38,676 nucleotides of DNA from an uncultured archaeon. Its GTDB lineage: Archaea; Thermoproteota; Nitrososphaeria_A; Caldarchaeales; Calditenuaceae. Location of the stretch: contig CALIKS010000053.1 in NCBI GenBank assembly GCA_938017985.1, positions 1 through 38,676 on the forward strand. The letters run 5' to 3'. Below, one piece after another: positions 25,875 to 34,262 of this stretch. Positions within the stretch are counted from its first letter, which is position 1; each line of letters opens with the position of its first letter. The position numbers and the translations under genes are program-made. Under the pieces are notes generated by a model. That model was given only the letters and a program-made list of their open reading frames with translations, was not told the DNA's origin and did not search any database.

Positions 25875-26741
25875 TTAGGTTTTAATACTTGTAATCACGA
25901 ATTCACAAGTATCGGAGCCATTCGCGATGCATTTATCTTCGATGCATGACGTCTTATCCAACTCGTATGCTTCTTTGAATATTCCTTCGAGATAACCCCT
26001 GAAGAAGTGGCTCTTACACTCTTTCGAGCCATTCCTAAATGTTACGCACTCAAATAGGTCTCTCACACTTACGCGCCACTCTTTTTCTTCCTCATTAATC
26101 ATTGTAAGTTCAGCGATTCCCCACCCAGTAGTTTGCATCTCTGATAACGCAATCATCGCGAGTTGCCATCCGTGAAGGTCATATACTTCTTTTAGATGTC
26201 TAGCTCTTTTCTCACCTGCATACTTCCCCATCTCGTAAAATAGGACTAATCCAGATGTCCCCAATAGACTTTGCATCCGTTTAATCATCATGTTAAAGCA
26301 ATCAAGAGACACTAGGATATGTCGTCTACCAGCTAAAAGCAATGGGAAACCGAACTGCTCAATCATTAATCCTTCATAGATCGGCGTGTTTATGTTCACA
26401 TCTTCAACAACCTTTAGTGAGAAAAGTGTTTTAAGGATTAAGTCTATCGTCATGCCAGTCCCAGTATAATCGATGAAAAGTGTTATTACTGTTTTGCCCG
26501 GCTGACCAGCAGGCGTTATGAATCCACTTATGATGTTTATGTTCTTACTGGCCATTAGTGAGGAAACAAGTGCCATAACTCCTGGGACATCCTTCGTCAC
26601 TATCGAGACCTCAGCAATCGACCTATCTTCATAAGACATCATTAATGGTAAATTCAACGGAAAGAACCATCTATGAATTCTCATCGTAGTACTCTCATCG
26701 ACATCTTGAGATTCTTTCCGTTCTACCCACAATTTTTCCAT
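25875..26741 (-). CDS. ACT-V4R two-domain sensor protein
   Basis: A 288-residue cytoplasmic protein combining an N-terminal ACT ligand-binding domain (about residues 42-118, with VTKDVPGVMALVSSLMASKN) and a C-terminal V4R domain (about 145-286). V4R domains bind small hydrophobic or vinyl-type molecules. The C-terminal metal cluster is visible: C266, C271 and C279 in CIEDKCIANGSDTCEF, with C232 and C242 earlier. There is no catalytic domain or HTH. It is divergent from a double-HTH regulator across a mirrored promoter, so it probably acts as that regulator's sensor or co-regulator. This is inference; the ligand is unknown. Confidence 0.82.
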   Translation of the reverse strand: MEKLWVERKESQDVDESTTMRIHRWFFPLNLPLMMSYEDRSIAEVSIVTKDVPGVMALVSSLMASKNINIISGFITPAGQPGKTVITLFIDYTGTGMTIDLILKTLFSLKVVEDVNINTPIYEGLMIEQFGFPLLLAGRRHILVSLDCFNMMIKRMQSLLGTSGLVLFYEMGKYAGEKRARHLKEVYDLHGWQLAMIALSEMQTTGWGIAELTMINEEEKEWRVSVRDLFECVTFRNGSKECKSHFFRGYLEGIFKEAYELDKTSCIEDKCIANGSDTCEFVITSIKT

Positions 26742-26857
26742 ATGATTAACAATAAATGAGTAACTTATTAATTTTTCCTAACATGATTTACATTTGGGCT
26801 GAAAATCACAGAAAAATTTATATATAAGTTATCAATTGTTAATAGGTAGAGCAAGTG
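26742..26857. promoter_or_regulatory. Divergent promoters with mirrored 9+8-bp elements
   Basis: ATTAACAAT (26745-26753) and TAACTTAT (26761-26768) at the left are repeated as perfect inverse copies ATAAGTTA (26824-26831) and ATTGTTAAT (26835-26843) at the right. Each gene therefore has the same two-part element over its own transcription start. TTATATATAA (about 26818-26827) is the TATA box of the rightward gene, whose ATG at 26858 would be almost leaderless. The arrangement suits a single factor controlling both genes, perhaps the regulator itself. Confidence 0.65.
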
Positions 26858-28027
26858 ATGATTAACGAGATTAACAAAAAGCTTAACACAATAAACAATG
26901 ACCACGTTGAAACAAATGAATCACTACGTAATGACTCTGAATTTGTTAAAATTCTAGATTCGCTGAAAAAGTACGGCCCAAGAAATCTATCATTGATAGC
27001 GATGATGACGGGAATACCAAAAGAGACTGTAAGATACAAAGTAAAGAAACAACTAAAGTCAATGGGGTTCATAATCAAAACTATACCTCATTACTACAGA
27101 ATGGGGCTAACAAGATTTTTCGGAACGGTCTCTTTTACAAAGAACGGTTCAAGGTTCGCTCAAGAAATTCTTAGTTGGTTAGGATTAAATTCTTATTTAT
27201 CATACTATGGAAAAATAGCGTTTAGCAACAAATACGTAGTGATATTGAGCCCTCCAGCAAGATGGGTTACGGAGTTCTTCGAGATGTTTGAAGAACTAGC
27301 ATTAAAAGACATTATTGCAGATTATGATTTCAAAGAAGTAATAGAAGTAGGCTATCCACATGTGTCTTATCAATTCTTCGACTTTAAGAAAGGTAGATGG
27401 ATGCTTGACGGTAACTTTGAAAGTAATCCAGACATAATTACATTGCAGAGAATTTCACAACAGGAAGCAGCCAACTATGTAGTCGACATGCTAGACCTAG
27501 CCATAATCTCGGAACTTCGCATTGACGCCTTTAAACCCTTGACTGAAGTCGCAGCACAGTATGGCAAGGACCCAAGACTACTAAGATATCACTTCCAAGA
27601 ACACATTGTAAGAAAGGGCCTAATCGCTGGCTATTTACTTACCTGGTATCCTGAAGGAGAAAGAAGTCCCGATATTGCTCGTTGGTGGGTTGGATTCGGA
27701 CCTAGAAGTGAGCGAGAATTAAATAAACTCACGAGAATGGTCTCTTCATCACCTTTCTGCAAACACTATATGATTAGTGACGACGGCTCCTTTATTGCGT
27801 ATATGATAGCTGATAAGCATCTCATGGATGCAATCAATATTTTGTCTAAAAAGCTTGAGAATGAAGGGATATTCGGCGAACCAGTACTTGAACAAGATGG
27901 TGAGGCCTTCACAGTAACGAAAGAATTATTCACAAACGTAGGAGGATGGTTAAAACCACCATCAATTCCAATAATAACACTAACTCATAATTTAGAAAAA
28001 TTAGCAGAAAGATCGTATAATAAATGA
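26858..28027 (+). CDS. Predicted transcription regulator with two HTH domains
   Basis: From ATG 26858 the protein has 389 residues. A winged-HTH-like region sits at about residues 43-74 (RNLSLIAMMTGIPKETVRYKVKKQL), and a second one at about 211-261 (ISELRIDAFKPLTEVAAQYGKDPRLLRYHF). Each is followed by about 120 residues of alpha/beta sequence with no recognised ligand domain. The duplication suggests a tandem of two Lrp-like half-proteins. It is divergent from the ACT-V4R protein and precedes an MFS exporter. Function as a DNA-binding regulator is inferred from the HTH pattern; exact family unknown. Confidence 0.72.
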   Translation: MINEINKKLNTINNDHVETNESLRNDSEFVKILDSLKKYGPRNLSLIAMMTGIPKETVRYKVKKQLKSMGFIIKTIPHYYRMGLTRFFGTVSFTKNGSRFAQEILSWLGLNSYLSYYGKIAFSNKYVVILSPPARWVTEFFEMFEELALKDIIADYDFKEVIEVGYPHVSYQFFDFKKGRWMLDGNFESNPDIITLQRISQQEAANYVVDMLDLAIISELRIDAFKPLTEVAAQYGKDPRLLRYHFQEHIVRKGLIAGYLLTWYPEGERSPDIARWWVGFGPRSERELNKLTRMVSSSPFCKHYMISDDGSFIAYMIADKHLMDAINILSKKLENEGIFGEPVLEQDGEAFTVTKELFTNVGGWLKPPSIPIITLTHNLEKLAERSYNK

Positions 28028-28049
28028 AAAATTAATATATTCATTTTAA

Positions 28050-28090
28050 CCTGGATCTCTGCCTGCCCTGGGCCCCATACCTTTCACCGG
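28050..28090. other. GC-rich patch in the 272-bp intergenic gap
   Basis: Within the otherwise AT-rich gap 28028-28299, the 41 bases 28050-28090 contain 27 G or C (66%). No ORF with a start covers it. In AT-rich thermophile genomes such islands often mark structured RNA, but I could not draw a convincing fold or find C/D boxes. The rest of the gap holds only AT-rich sequence, one AAACGGAAAA copy (28161-28170) and the promoter of the MFS gene. Confidence 0.3.
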
Positions 28091-28267
28091 TAAATTTATG
28101 TATAAATATTGGCTAATAAGCGTTTTTCTTTTTGCAAATTTTCTCCTTAAAGTTTTGGGAAAACGGAAAAGTATTAATTCAATTCTAAGTTAATTAGTAA
28201 GGAGTTTGGCCATGTTATTATCAAAAATTCATTATTAAAGAGTTATCGAAAAAGAATAGTTAAAGCT

Positions 28268-28299
28268 TTTTATTAAGGACATCAAAAATTGAAGAGAAA
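28268..28299 (+). promoter_or_regulatory. Promoter of the MFS transporter gene
   Basis: TTTTATTAA (28268-28276) is a TATA-like element about 26-28 bp before ATG 28300, so the mRNA should start at or just before the start codon. Leaderless initiation is therefore expected, and no strong ribosome site is seen. Confidence 0.45.
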
Positions 28300-29499
28300 A
28301 TGTCTGATGATCAAGAGGGATTTGCTGGGCTTCCTAGTGATTTTTGGATTTTAATGATCTCGCTTATCATAAGCAATGTGTTCATACTTGGGTTTAGTCC
28401 TTTTATTCCTTATTTTTTAAGAGAAGTTGGCGCAGAGGCAAAAGAGATTGGACTTGTATTCACAGTCTCAAGAGTGTTCTACGTGGCACTAGTACCAATC
28501 GGCGGCTTTATGGCGGACATATTCGGTAGAAAGAAACTTCTCATCCTCGGACCGGCGGTAACTGGAGTGTCCTATCTTGTACTTTCGCAGGCCAATAGCT
28601 GGGAAGATGCTATCCTACCACTTGCGTTTTCTATGCTACCCACAGCCTTTACGGCTCCGCCAATTTTTGCATACATTGCTGATGTGGCGTCCAGATATAG
28701 ATACGGCAGGGCATATGGTATATACTCTGCATGCATGAATCTTAGTGCCGTCGTTGGATATATAATCATGGGCATAGTAATCGATAGATTTGGCTATGAA
28801 TTCAGCATATTTCTCGTCGGTTCATTGACATTAGTATCTGGGCTAACGAGAATATTCTTAAAAGAGACTGTAAAGAGAAGGAGTGATTTATCCGTAAGGC
28901 GGCAATTAGTTAAATCCTGCATAGAGCTGAGGCGTCCATACATATTGCTTCTAATTACCACGAGGTCGTTGTATCTTGCTGTTGCTGGAGTAGTCGTCTC
29001 CATTTTTATTCCTCTCTGGGCAAGGGACTTCGCATTGATGACAGAGGTGGATGTTTCATTAATATTTGCAATTGAAGGAACAGTATACACAGTATTGGCA
29101 CCTATCGGTGGGAGGCTAGTTGAAGGTAAGCAATGGTTTTGGTTATCATTAGTAGAATTACTCATTAGGTCAGGTGCGCTCATAGTTCTAGCTAATTCGT
29201 ATAACATTATTGGGGTGTTAGCAGCGCTTCTCATGGATTCTGGATTTGCAATCTTTGTCATACCTTCAATTGAGGCTAGAATTTCTGCTGAGCTGGAAAA
29301 GTTTCATAGGGGTGCTGGATGGGGAGTACAGCAAGCTTTTATGTCTATTATAACAATGGGTGCAATGTACATTGGAGGCCTATTATGGGATGAATTCGGG
29401 CCAGCAAATACTTTATACATTCATATAGTATACATGGTTTTACTGACAGGTATGCTTTATCTAATCGCCAATAATGAAAAGCAGAAAGGCAACGTCTGA
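28300..29499 (+). CDS. MFS transporter, probable efflux type
   Basis: A 399-residue major facilitator with about twelve predicted helices and a central cytoplasmic loop (about residues 188-205, rich in Arg/Lys). The family loop 2-3 motif appears as GGFMADIFGRKKLL (about residues 68-81), and a weaker copy GGRLVEGKQWFWL starts the second half. Twelve-helix members with this motif are often drug exporters, but substrate cannot be read. It lies between two predicted regulators (26858 and 29653), all on the plus strand. Confidence 0.88.
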   Translation: MSDDQEGFAGLPSDFWILMISLIISNVFILGFSPFIPYFLREVGAEAKEIGLVFTVSRVFYVALVPIGGFMADIFGRKKLLILGPAVTGVSYLVLSQANSWEDAILPLAFSMLPTAFTAPPIFAYIADVASRYRYGRAYGIYSACMNLSAVVGYIIMGIVIDRFGYEFSIFLVGSLTLVSGLTRIFLKETVKRRSDLSVRRQLVKSCIELRRPYILLLITTRSLYLAVAGVVVSIFIPLWARDFALMTEVDVSLIFAIEGTVYTVLAPIGGRLVEGKQWFWLSLVELLIRSGALIVLANSYNIIGVLAALLMDSGFAIFVIPSIEARISAELEKFHRGAGWGVQQAFMSIITMGAMYIGGLLWDEFGPANTLYIHIVYMVLLTGMLYLIANNEKQKGNV

Positions 29500-29532
29500 A
29501 ATAATTTTATGAATATTCCCAATCTTCTCATG

Positions 29533-29556
29533 ATTTTTCCTTTTAAACGGAAAAAT
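29533..29556 (+). terminator. Short hairpin after the MFS gene
   Basis: ATTTTTCC (29533-29540) and GGAAAAAT (29549-29556) form a perfect 8-bp stem with an 8-nt loop, 33 bp after the MFS stop. It overlaps one AAACGGAAAA copy (29545-29554), so it may be a protein site for the next gene instead of a terminator. Confidence 0.35.
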
Positions 29557-29652
29557 TTCTCTATATTCACTAAACAAGGCATATATCCCTAACTAGTAAC
29601 TGTTAATCACGTAGAACATTGGATTACACAATTTTACAAGGTGGGATACAAA

Positions 29653-30531
29653 TTGATTGAAAATGAAAATAAAAGTGATATAGTTGGACAACTAGCACAA
29701 TCAGCAATTTTAAAATCATCTATTATTAAACGTATCCTCAAATCTGCCGGACTCACATACATCAGACCAACCATTGATCCACACGTTCCTGAGTCAATAA
29801 TTTACCCAAATGCAGACGATTTCTTTGGTACTAAGGGCCTAGAAACGGAGAAAATGCTTGAAAGCCTTGCTTCAATAGGCATATTTAATAAACTTTTACT
29901 CGACGTTATAAAAACCTGTCCGTTCTGCGGTTCTTTTTTGATAGAAACTAAAGAGGTCTGTCCAAGATGCGGCTCGACTGGAATAACTAAAATAAACGAC
30001 ATGTTTAGGTGCAACACATGTTCAGAATCATTTATTACCCCAATGATCTCATTAGTATGTAGCACATGTAAGAAATCTTTCGATATTAATCAAGCAAGGG
30101 CGAGACCCTTATTCTCATATTTACTCATAGAAGAGGCAAGAGAATCAGAGGAGCAAATCCCAGAGATAGAACTTACTGGAAGGCTACGGTTTACCACTCC
30201 TTTAATAAAAGATCTGAAGTCAGTTTTTGACAACTTTATTGGAAAAATGGAGAGATTTATAAATTCATATGTTTCATCAGGACAACCAGAATATCCTAGG
30301 CCATATATGGTGAAGGAGGTTGAAAAAGAAAAAACTCTTCTCCTCCCTTCACATTTAGAAAAGACTTATCACGCACTTAAGAATCTTGGAAAAGCTACTG
30401 CGACCGAAGTAGCAGCACAGACTGGAAGGACACGAGCGATGGAAAGTGTTTACCTGAACCAGCTTGTAACTTTAGGATTAGTCTCAAAAGAAAGGATTAG
30501 TAAGAAATGTTACTATTTTACTAAACAATAA
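29653..30531 (+). CDS. Zinc-ribbon and winged-HTH protein, predicted regulator
   Basis: Unrecognised family. Counting from TTG 29653 (292 residues), the first part is alpha-helical (GQLAQSAILKSSIIKRILKSAG). Four CxxC knuckles follow: CPFC, CPRC, CNTC and CSTC, with cysteines at about 89/92, 103/106, 120/123 and 136/139, enough for two zinc ribbons. A C-terminal winged HTH (about residues 233-289: EKTYHALKNLGKATATEVAAQTGRT) resembles archaeal regulators. TTG 29653 has AAGGTGGG 8 bases upstream; GTG 29641 lies inside that site. The position after the MFS gene suggests a role in its control, which is inference. Confidence 0.75.
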   Translation: MIENENKSDIVGQLAQSAILKSSIIKRILKSAGLTYIRPTIDPHVPESIIYPNADDFFGTKGLETEKMLESLASIGIFNKLLLDVIKTCPFCGSFLIETKEVCPRCGSTGITKINDMFRCNTCSESFITPMISLVCSTCKKSFDINQARARPLFSYLLIEEARESEEQIPEIELTGRLRFTTPLIKDLKSVFDNFIGKMERFINSYVSSGQPEYPRPYMVKEVEKEKTLLLPSHLEKTYHALKNLGKATATEVAAQTGRTRAMESVYLNQLVTLGLVSKERISKKCYYFTKQ

Positions 30532-30554
30532 AATTAAAAAAATAATTTATTTAG

Positions 30555-31574
30555 TTAAGCCCTGTAGAGAAGATGTACTCTGTTCCCTGCGGGGTCGGTC
30601 TCTTTTAGGTAGACAGCAGCTACTCCTGGCTTTATTGATGGTTCTTCAAGCTCTACTCCTTTTTTCCTTAAATATTCAATGGCCGCCTCAAAGTTAGAGA
30701 CAAGTATAGCGACATGGCATCTTACATTCTTTTCTTCTGTCTTCATTATCTCGATTCTGCCATATGAAGGGCCAGAGACGAATATCGAGCTTGCCCCCTC
30801 CTTCTTTGCGAAACCAAAAATACTCGCATACCAGTCGGCAATATCGGTTGCAGAAGCATTTGATGTTGGATATAAGCCGATGTGTTCGACGCCTAGGAAT
30901 ATTGGGACTCCCCTAGCCTCTTTTACCCAAGTAATGCTATTCTCTACTTTTTTCCTGATTCCCTCGAAATCTCCAGCCTTTACTAAGTCCTTAACTATAA
31001 GGTTAGACCCCATGTTTAGTGCTGCTGCTCCAGCTTTAATCCATTCGAAGATGTTTTCACGGGTGGGCTCGACTCCTCCTGAAGGCATTAGTCTCGACCA
31101 TGGACACGGTCCCATCATGTCCTTAATGAATCTCGGGCCGAGAACATCAGCGGGAAAAACTTTAATGATGTCTGCTCCCATCTCTTCGGCTGCGGAGATT
31201 TCGGATGGTGAGCTGCAACCGGGAATATATGCTACCTTTCTCCTATTACAGATTCTAGCTACTTCAGGATTAAACACTGGTCCTACAACAAAGTCAGCTC
31301 CACTATTTATGAAAAGTGAGGCAGTAGCTGGGTCCAGTACTGTACCAACTCCAAGCATAAGGTCTGGTCGTTCTTTGTCACGCCACTTAATCAGCTCAGA
31401 GAAGACCTGATATGCGAGTGCACCCCTATTTGTGAATTCGACAACCTTTGCTCCACCCTCGACACACGTTACGAGAATCTTCTTTGCAGTTTCTAGGTCG
31501 CCCTCATAAAAAGTAGGTAATACACCGACGTCAAGAAGTTTTGCAACGACTTCATGTTTTAAAAATTTTGGCAA
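30555..31574 (-). CDS. eda: KDPG/KHG aldolase fused to a VOC (glyoxalase-fold) domain
   Basis: Class I aldolase cleaving 2-keto-3-deoxy-6-phosphogluconate to pyruvate and glyceraldehyde 3-phosphate. Residues 1-215 match Eda: E46 in VVEFTNRG and the Schiff-base lysine K138 in IIKVFPADVLGP, with MPSGGVEPT. From about residue 227 a complete vicinal-oxygen-chelate domain follows (339 residues in all). Its putative metal ligands are H231, E275, H287 and H334, the last in place of the usual Glu. Start is TTG 31574 with GGTGA 6 bases upstream, 13 bp after the KDG kinase gene. The fusion may channel or repair a 2-oxo sugar product; role unknown. Confidence 0.9.
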   Translation of the reverse strand: MPKFLKHEVVAKLLDVGVLPTFYEGDLETAKKILVTCVEGGAKVVEFTNRGALAYQVFSELIKWRDKERPDLMLGVGTVLDPATASLFINSGADFVVGPVFNPEVARICNRRKVAYIPGCSSPSEISAAEEMGADIIKVFPADVLGPRFIKDMMGPCPWSRLMPSGGVEPTRENIFEWIKAGAAALNMGSNLIVKDLVKAGDFEGIRKKVENSITWVKEARGVPIFLGVEHIGLYPTSNASATDIADWYASIFGFAKKEGASSIFVSGPSYGRIEIMKTEEKNVRCHVAILVSNFEAAIEYLRKKGVELEEPSIKPGVAAVYLKETDPAGNRVHLLYRA

Positions 31575-31587
31575 ATTATTTCACCAC

Positions 31588-32622
31588 CTATCTCACAATT
31601 CTCCCAGTAGTTATTCCTTTCATTAGGGTTTCTACCTCATCTAGCCTAACCAAGCAGGAGTCACCGTAAATCGAGTGTTTTAAGCATGATAAGGCGACAG
31701 CAAAGTCTAGTGCTTTTTGCTTATCATCTTTGAATTTTAGTAAGCCATATATTAGTCCGGCATTGAAAGCGTCGCCTCCACCTACGCGGTCTACAATTGG
31801 GATAATGTCATATGTCGGCCCGACGTATAACTTTGAGCCATCAAACAATGCCCCTGACCATGTGTTATGACTAGCACTAATGCTTCCTCTTAGTGACACT
31901 CCGAATAGTTTAACATTAGGGAATTTTTTCATTATTTCTTTACCTACAAACTCGTATGGCTCTGCTTTTACTTCGCCTTTTACCACATCTACTCCGGGAG
32001 CCTTTATACCAAACACTTGTTCTACATCTTCTTCATTACCGATTAAAATGTCTACATACTTTACTAGTTCAGACATGACCTCGCCTGCTGTTTTTCCCCA
32101 TTTCCAGAGCTTTGCACGATAGTTCAAGTCGCATGAAACAGTAATGCCTTTCTTCTTAGCGGCCTTAACTGCTTCTAGGCATGTCTCGGCGGCGCCCTGA
32201 CTAAGCGCGGGCGTTATTCCTGTCCAATGAAACCATACGGCGTCTGAAAATATTTTATCCCAATCAAACATCCCTGGAGTTACAGTCGCTATTGAAGAAT
32301 TAGCTCTATCATAAATGACTTTGTTTGGTCGCTGGGCCGCACCAATTTCCACAAAATATATTCCTAACCTATCTCCTCCTCTTAATATCTTGTCAGTGCC
32401 TACGCCAAACTGTCGTAAGTAATTAATGCAGGCGTCTCCCAAGTCATTTGCTGGAAGCCTCGTGACGAAGTCCGCTGGAATGCCAAGGTTAGCCAGAGCT
32501 ATTGCCACGTTAGCCTCGGCTCCTGCGTATATTGCATCGAAGGACCTTGCTTGCGTTATCCGTAAGAAGTTCGGCGGCGCTAGTCGAAGCATTATTTCAC
32601 CGAAAGTTACTACTTTCTCCAT
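31588..32622 (-). CDS. kdgK: 2-keto-3-deoxygluconate kinase
   Basis: PfkB-family sugar kinase making KDPG from KDG with ATP, in the semi-phosphorylative Entner-Doudoroff or uronate route. The 344-residue protein has the N-terminal GAEANVAIALANLG segment and the C-terminal catalytic motif DRVGGGDAFNAGLIYG with the base aspartate. The product is the substrate of the adjacent aldolase, so the two form a two-step operon. Promoter: TTTAAATA near 32659-32670 on this strand, then a short leader with a strong GGAGG about 8 bases before ATG 32622. Confidence 0.93.
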   Translation of the reverse strand: MEKVVTFGEIMLRLAPPNFLRITQARSFDAIYAGAEANVAIALANLGIPADFVTRLPANDLGDACINYLRQFGVGTDKILRGGDRLGIYFVEIGAAQRPNKVIYDRANSSIATVTPGMFDWDKIFSDAVWFHWTGITPALSQGAAETCLEAVKAAKKKGITVSCDLNYRAKLWKWGKTAGEVMSELVKYVDILIGNEEDVEQVFGIKAPGVDVVKGEVKAEPYEFVGKEIMKKFPNVKLFGVSLRGSISASHNTWSGALFDGSKLYVGPTYDIIPIVDRVGGGDAFNAGLIYGLLKFKDDKQKALDFAVALSCLKHSIYGDSCLVRLDEVETLMKGITTGRIVR

Positions 32623-32707
32623 AAGTTTTCCTCCACAAAGAGTAGTTTTGCTATGGCTTTATTTAAATGTAAACCTGACATCTATCAAGATAAGATTATT
32701 ATCAGCA

Positions 32708-33157
32708 TCACATTTTTCTATACCTGATTAGTATTTCGTCCAGTATTCCTAGAAATATTGTTATTACTCCAATCATTATAAGTAAAAATTGATATGTTGT
32801 TGATGGCTGAGACATGTGAGTATACGTTATCAATACGCCCATGATTATTGAAAGAATGTTTGATGGTAGACTGCCACTTAATGCAAATATTGCGGCTCCA
32901 ATTATGAAGGCTTGATATAAGTAAAGATAAATTACTGGTAATGTCGTAATTAAGCTTATATTAAAGAATGAATAACCGGCATATATCAATAAAAGAATAG
33001 TTACAATGTATCGAGGCCTAATTATAGGACTGCTAGGTTTTTCAGCAATCTTAACGAGTGAATAATTTTTCTCACAGTTTGGGCAAATAGCCTTCCATGC
33101 CTGAAGCTTGAATTCATGTCCACACTCCTTACATTTGAAAAGATATTTTCTCGACAT
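32708..33157 (-). CDS. Zinc-ribbon membrane protein
   Basis: From ATG 33157 the protein has 149 residues. A zinc ribbon at the N-terminus (CKECGHEF... CPNCEKNY; cysteines at about 9/12 and 25/28) is followed by about four hydrophobic helices (from about residue 50 to the end) and a short basic tail. An upstream start at 33232 would add 25 residues without zinc or membrane sequence. It lies 97 bp after thiL on the same strand. Function unknown; a membrane-tethered nucleic-acid or protein binder is only a guess. Confidence 0.72.
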   Translation of the reverse strand: MSRKYLFKCKECGHEFKLQAWKAICPNCEKNYSLVKIAEKPSSPIIRPRYIVTILLLIYAGYSFFNISLITTLPVIYLYLYQAFIIGAAIFALSGSLPSNILSIIMGVLITYTHMSQPSTTYQFLLIMIGVITIFLGILDEILIRYRKM

Positions 33158-33254
33158 TCGGCGCCCTTTAATTGGTCTTAAAACTGCAATAAAGATTTTT
33201 CTTATGATAATATTATGTAAGCTCTCTGTCATTATAGCTATGATTTAGGCTTAC

Positions 33255-34262
33255 TTAGTCATCAAGCACTCGTCTTCTGTCGAGGCCTCTTGAGACGAAA
33301 TGTTCCCATCCCCCACCAATTATTTTCTTTTCCTCTCCTTTCCAACAAACTTTTATCTCTGTTTTTTCTGTCACTCTTCCTATAGGAATTAGTTGAGACC
33401 CAAGCTTTAATATTCTATGACTCAATTCTTCAATTGCTGATTCAGGTAGTGTAATTATGAGTTCATATTCTTCGCCTCCAAACATGACGACATCAAAAAC
33501 ATCTAGGCCGAATTCTTTTGCATATTCCGCTGCAAGTGGATCAATAGGTAAGTTCTCAATCATAAATCCAACATTACTAGCCTGTGATAATTGTTGTAGC
33601 GAGGCGGCTAGACCATCGCTTGAGTCTATTGAGGACGTTACGACTCCCGACTTTGAAAATTCTATTCCTTCATATAGTTTGGCTCTAGGTCTGAGGACAC
33701 TTTCTCTTAATTTCTCCCATCTCTTATCAGCAACTTGGTTAAACAAAGCATGTAGTCCAGTGTATGTTGCTCCGAATAGTCCAGTTACAGCGACTATATC
33801 TCCCGGCTTAGCGCCTGTCCTAGGTATTGGGTTATCAGAAAAACCTATGCCAAATACGCTTATAACTAATTCATTAGCCTCGTTTGTATCCCCGCCAACT
33901 ATTTTAACTCCATATTCATGACATGCATCCTCAAGACCAGCCCAGAGCTCTTCAAATTCCCTTATGTACATTTCTCGTCTAAGCCCTAGTTCAGTTACTA
34001 TGTATCGTGGAGTAGCGCCCTTTGATGCTAAATCACTTATTACTGCTACAATTGCTTTTCGACCAGCCAGCCTAAACGTCATTCCTGGGGGGATATCAGT
34101 ATGCTCGACTAATGTATCACCTGAACAAACAATTCTTTTATCCGCAATAAAGTCAAATGCATCATCACCTGGGTTAAGTTTGGAATTCTCTATTTTTGAA
34201 ATCCTACCAATTATAAATTTTAGGAGCTCCGTCTCTCCTATTTCTGAAATCTTAGTTGACAT
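33255..34262 (-). CDS. thiL: Thiamine-monophosphate kinase
   Basis: Phosphorylates thiamine monophosphate to thiamine pyrophosphate, PurM-like fold. The 335-residue protein carries GDDAFDF (N-terminal metal motif), DLASKGATPRYIV, GGDTNEANELVISV and SSIDSSDGLAASLQQL, all family landmarks. ATG 34262 directly follows the panE stop, with no gap, suggesting coupled translation. The link to the pantothenate genes may simply be shared cofactor supply. Confidence 0.93.
   Translation of the reverse strand: MSTKISEIGETELLKFIIGRISKIENSKLNPGDDAFDFIADKRIVCSGDTLVEHTDIPPGMTFRLAGRKAIVAVISDLASKGATPRYIVTELGLRREMYIREFEELWAGLEDACHEYGVKIVGGDTNEANELVISVFGIGFSDNPIPRTGAKPGDIVAVTGLFGATYTGLHALFNQVADKRWEKLRESVLRPRAKLYEGIEFSKSGVVTSSIDSSDGLAASLQQLSQASNVGFMIENLPIDPLAAEYAKEFGLDVFDVVMFGGEEYELIITLPESAIEELSHRILKLGSQLIPIGRVTEKTEIKVCWKGEEKKIIGGGWEHFVSRGLDRRRVLDD

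Noticed and set aside
28794-29261. 155-codon open frame opposite the MFS transporter
   Set aside because: Antisense to membrane-helix codons of a convincing MFS gene; no promoter or ribosome site.
30679-31410. 243-codon open frame on the plus strand opposite the KDPG aldolase
   Set aside because: Antisense to a gene with clear catalytic motifs; its translation is low-complexity Ser/Thr/Pro-rich and has no start signal.
33457-33921. 154-codon open frame opposite thiL
   Set aside because: Shadow of a well-supported gene; composition is not protein-like.
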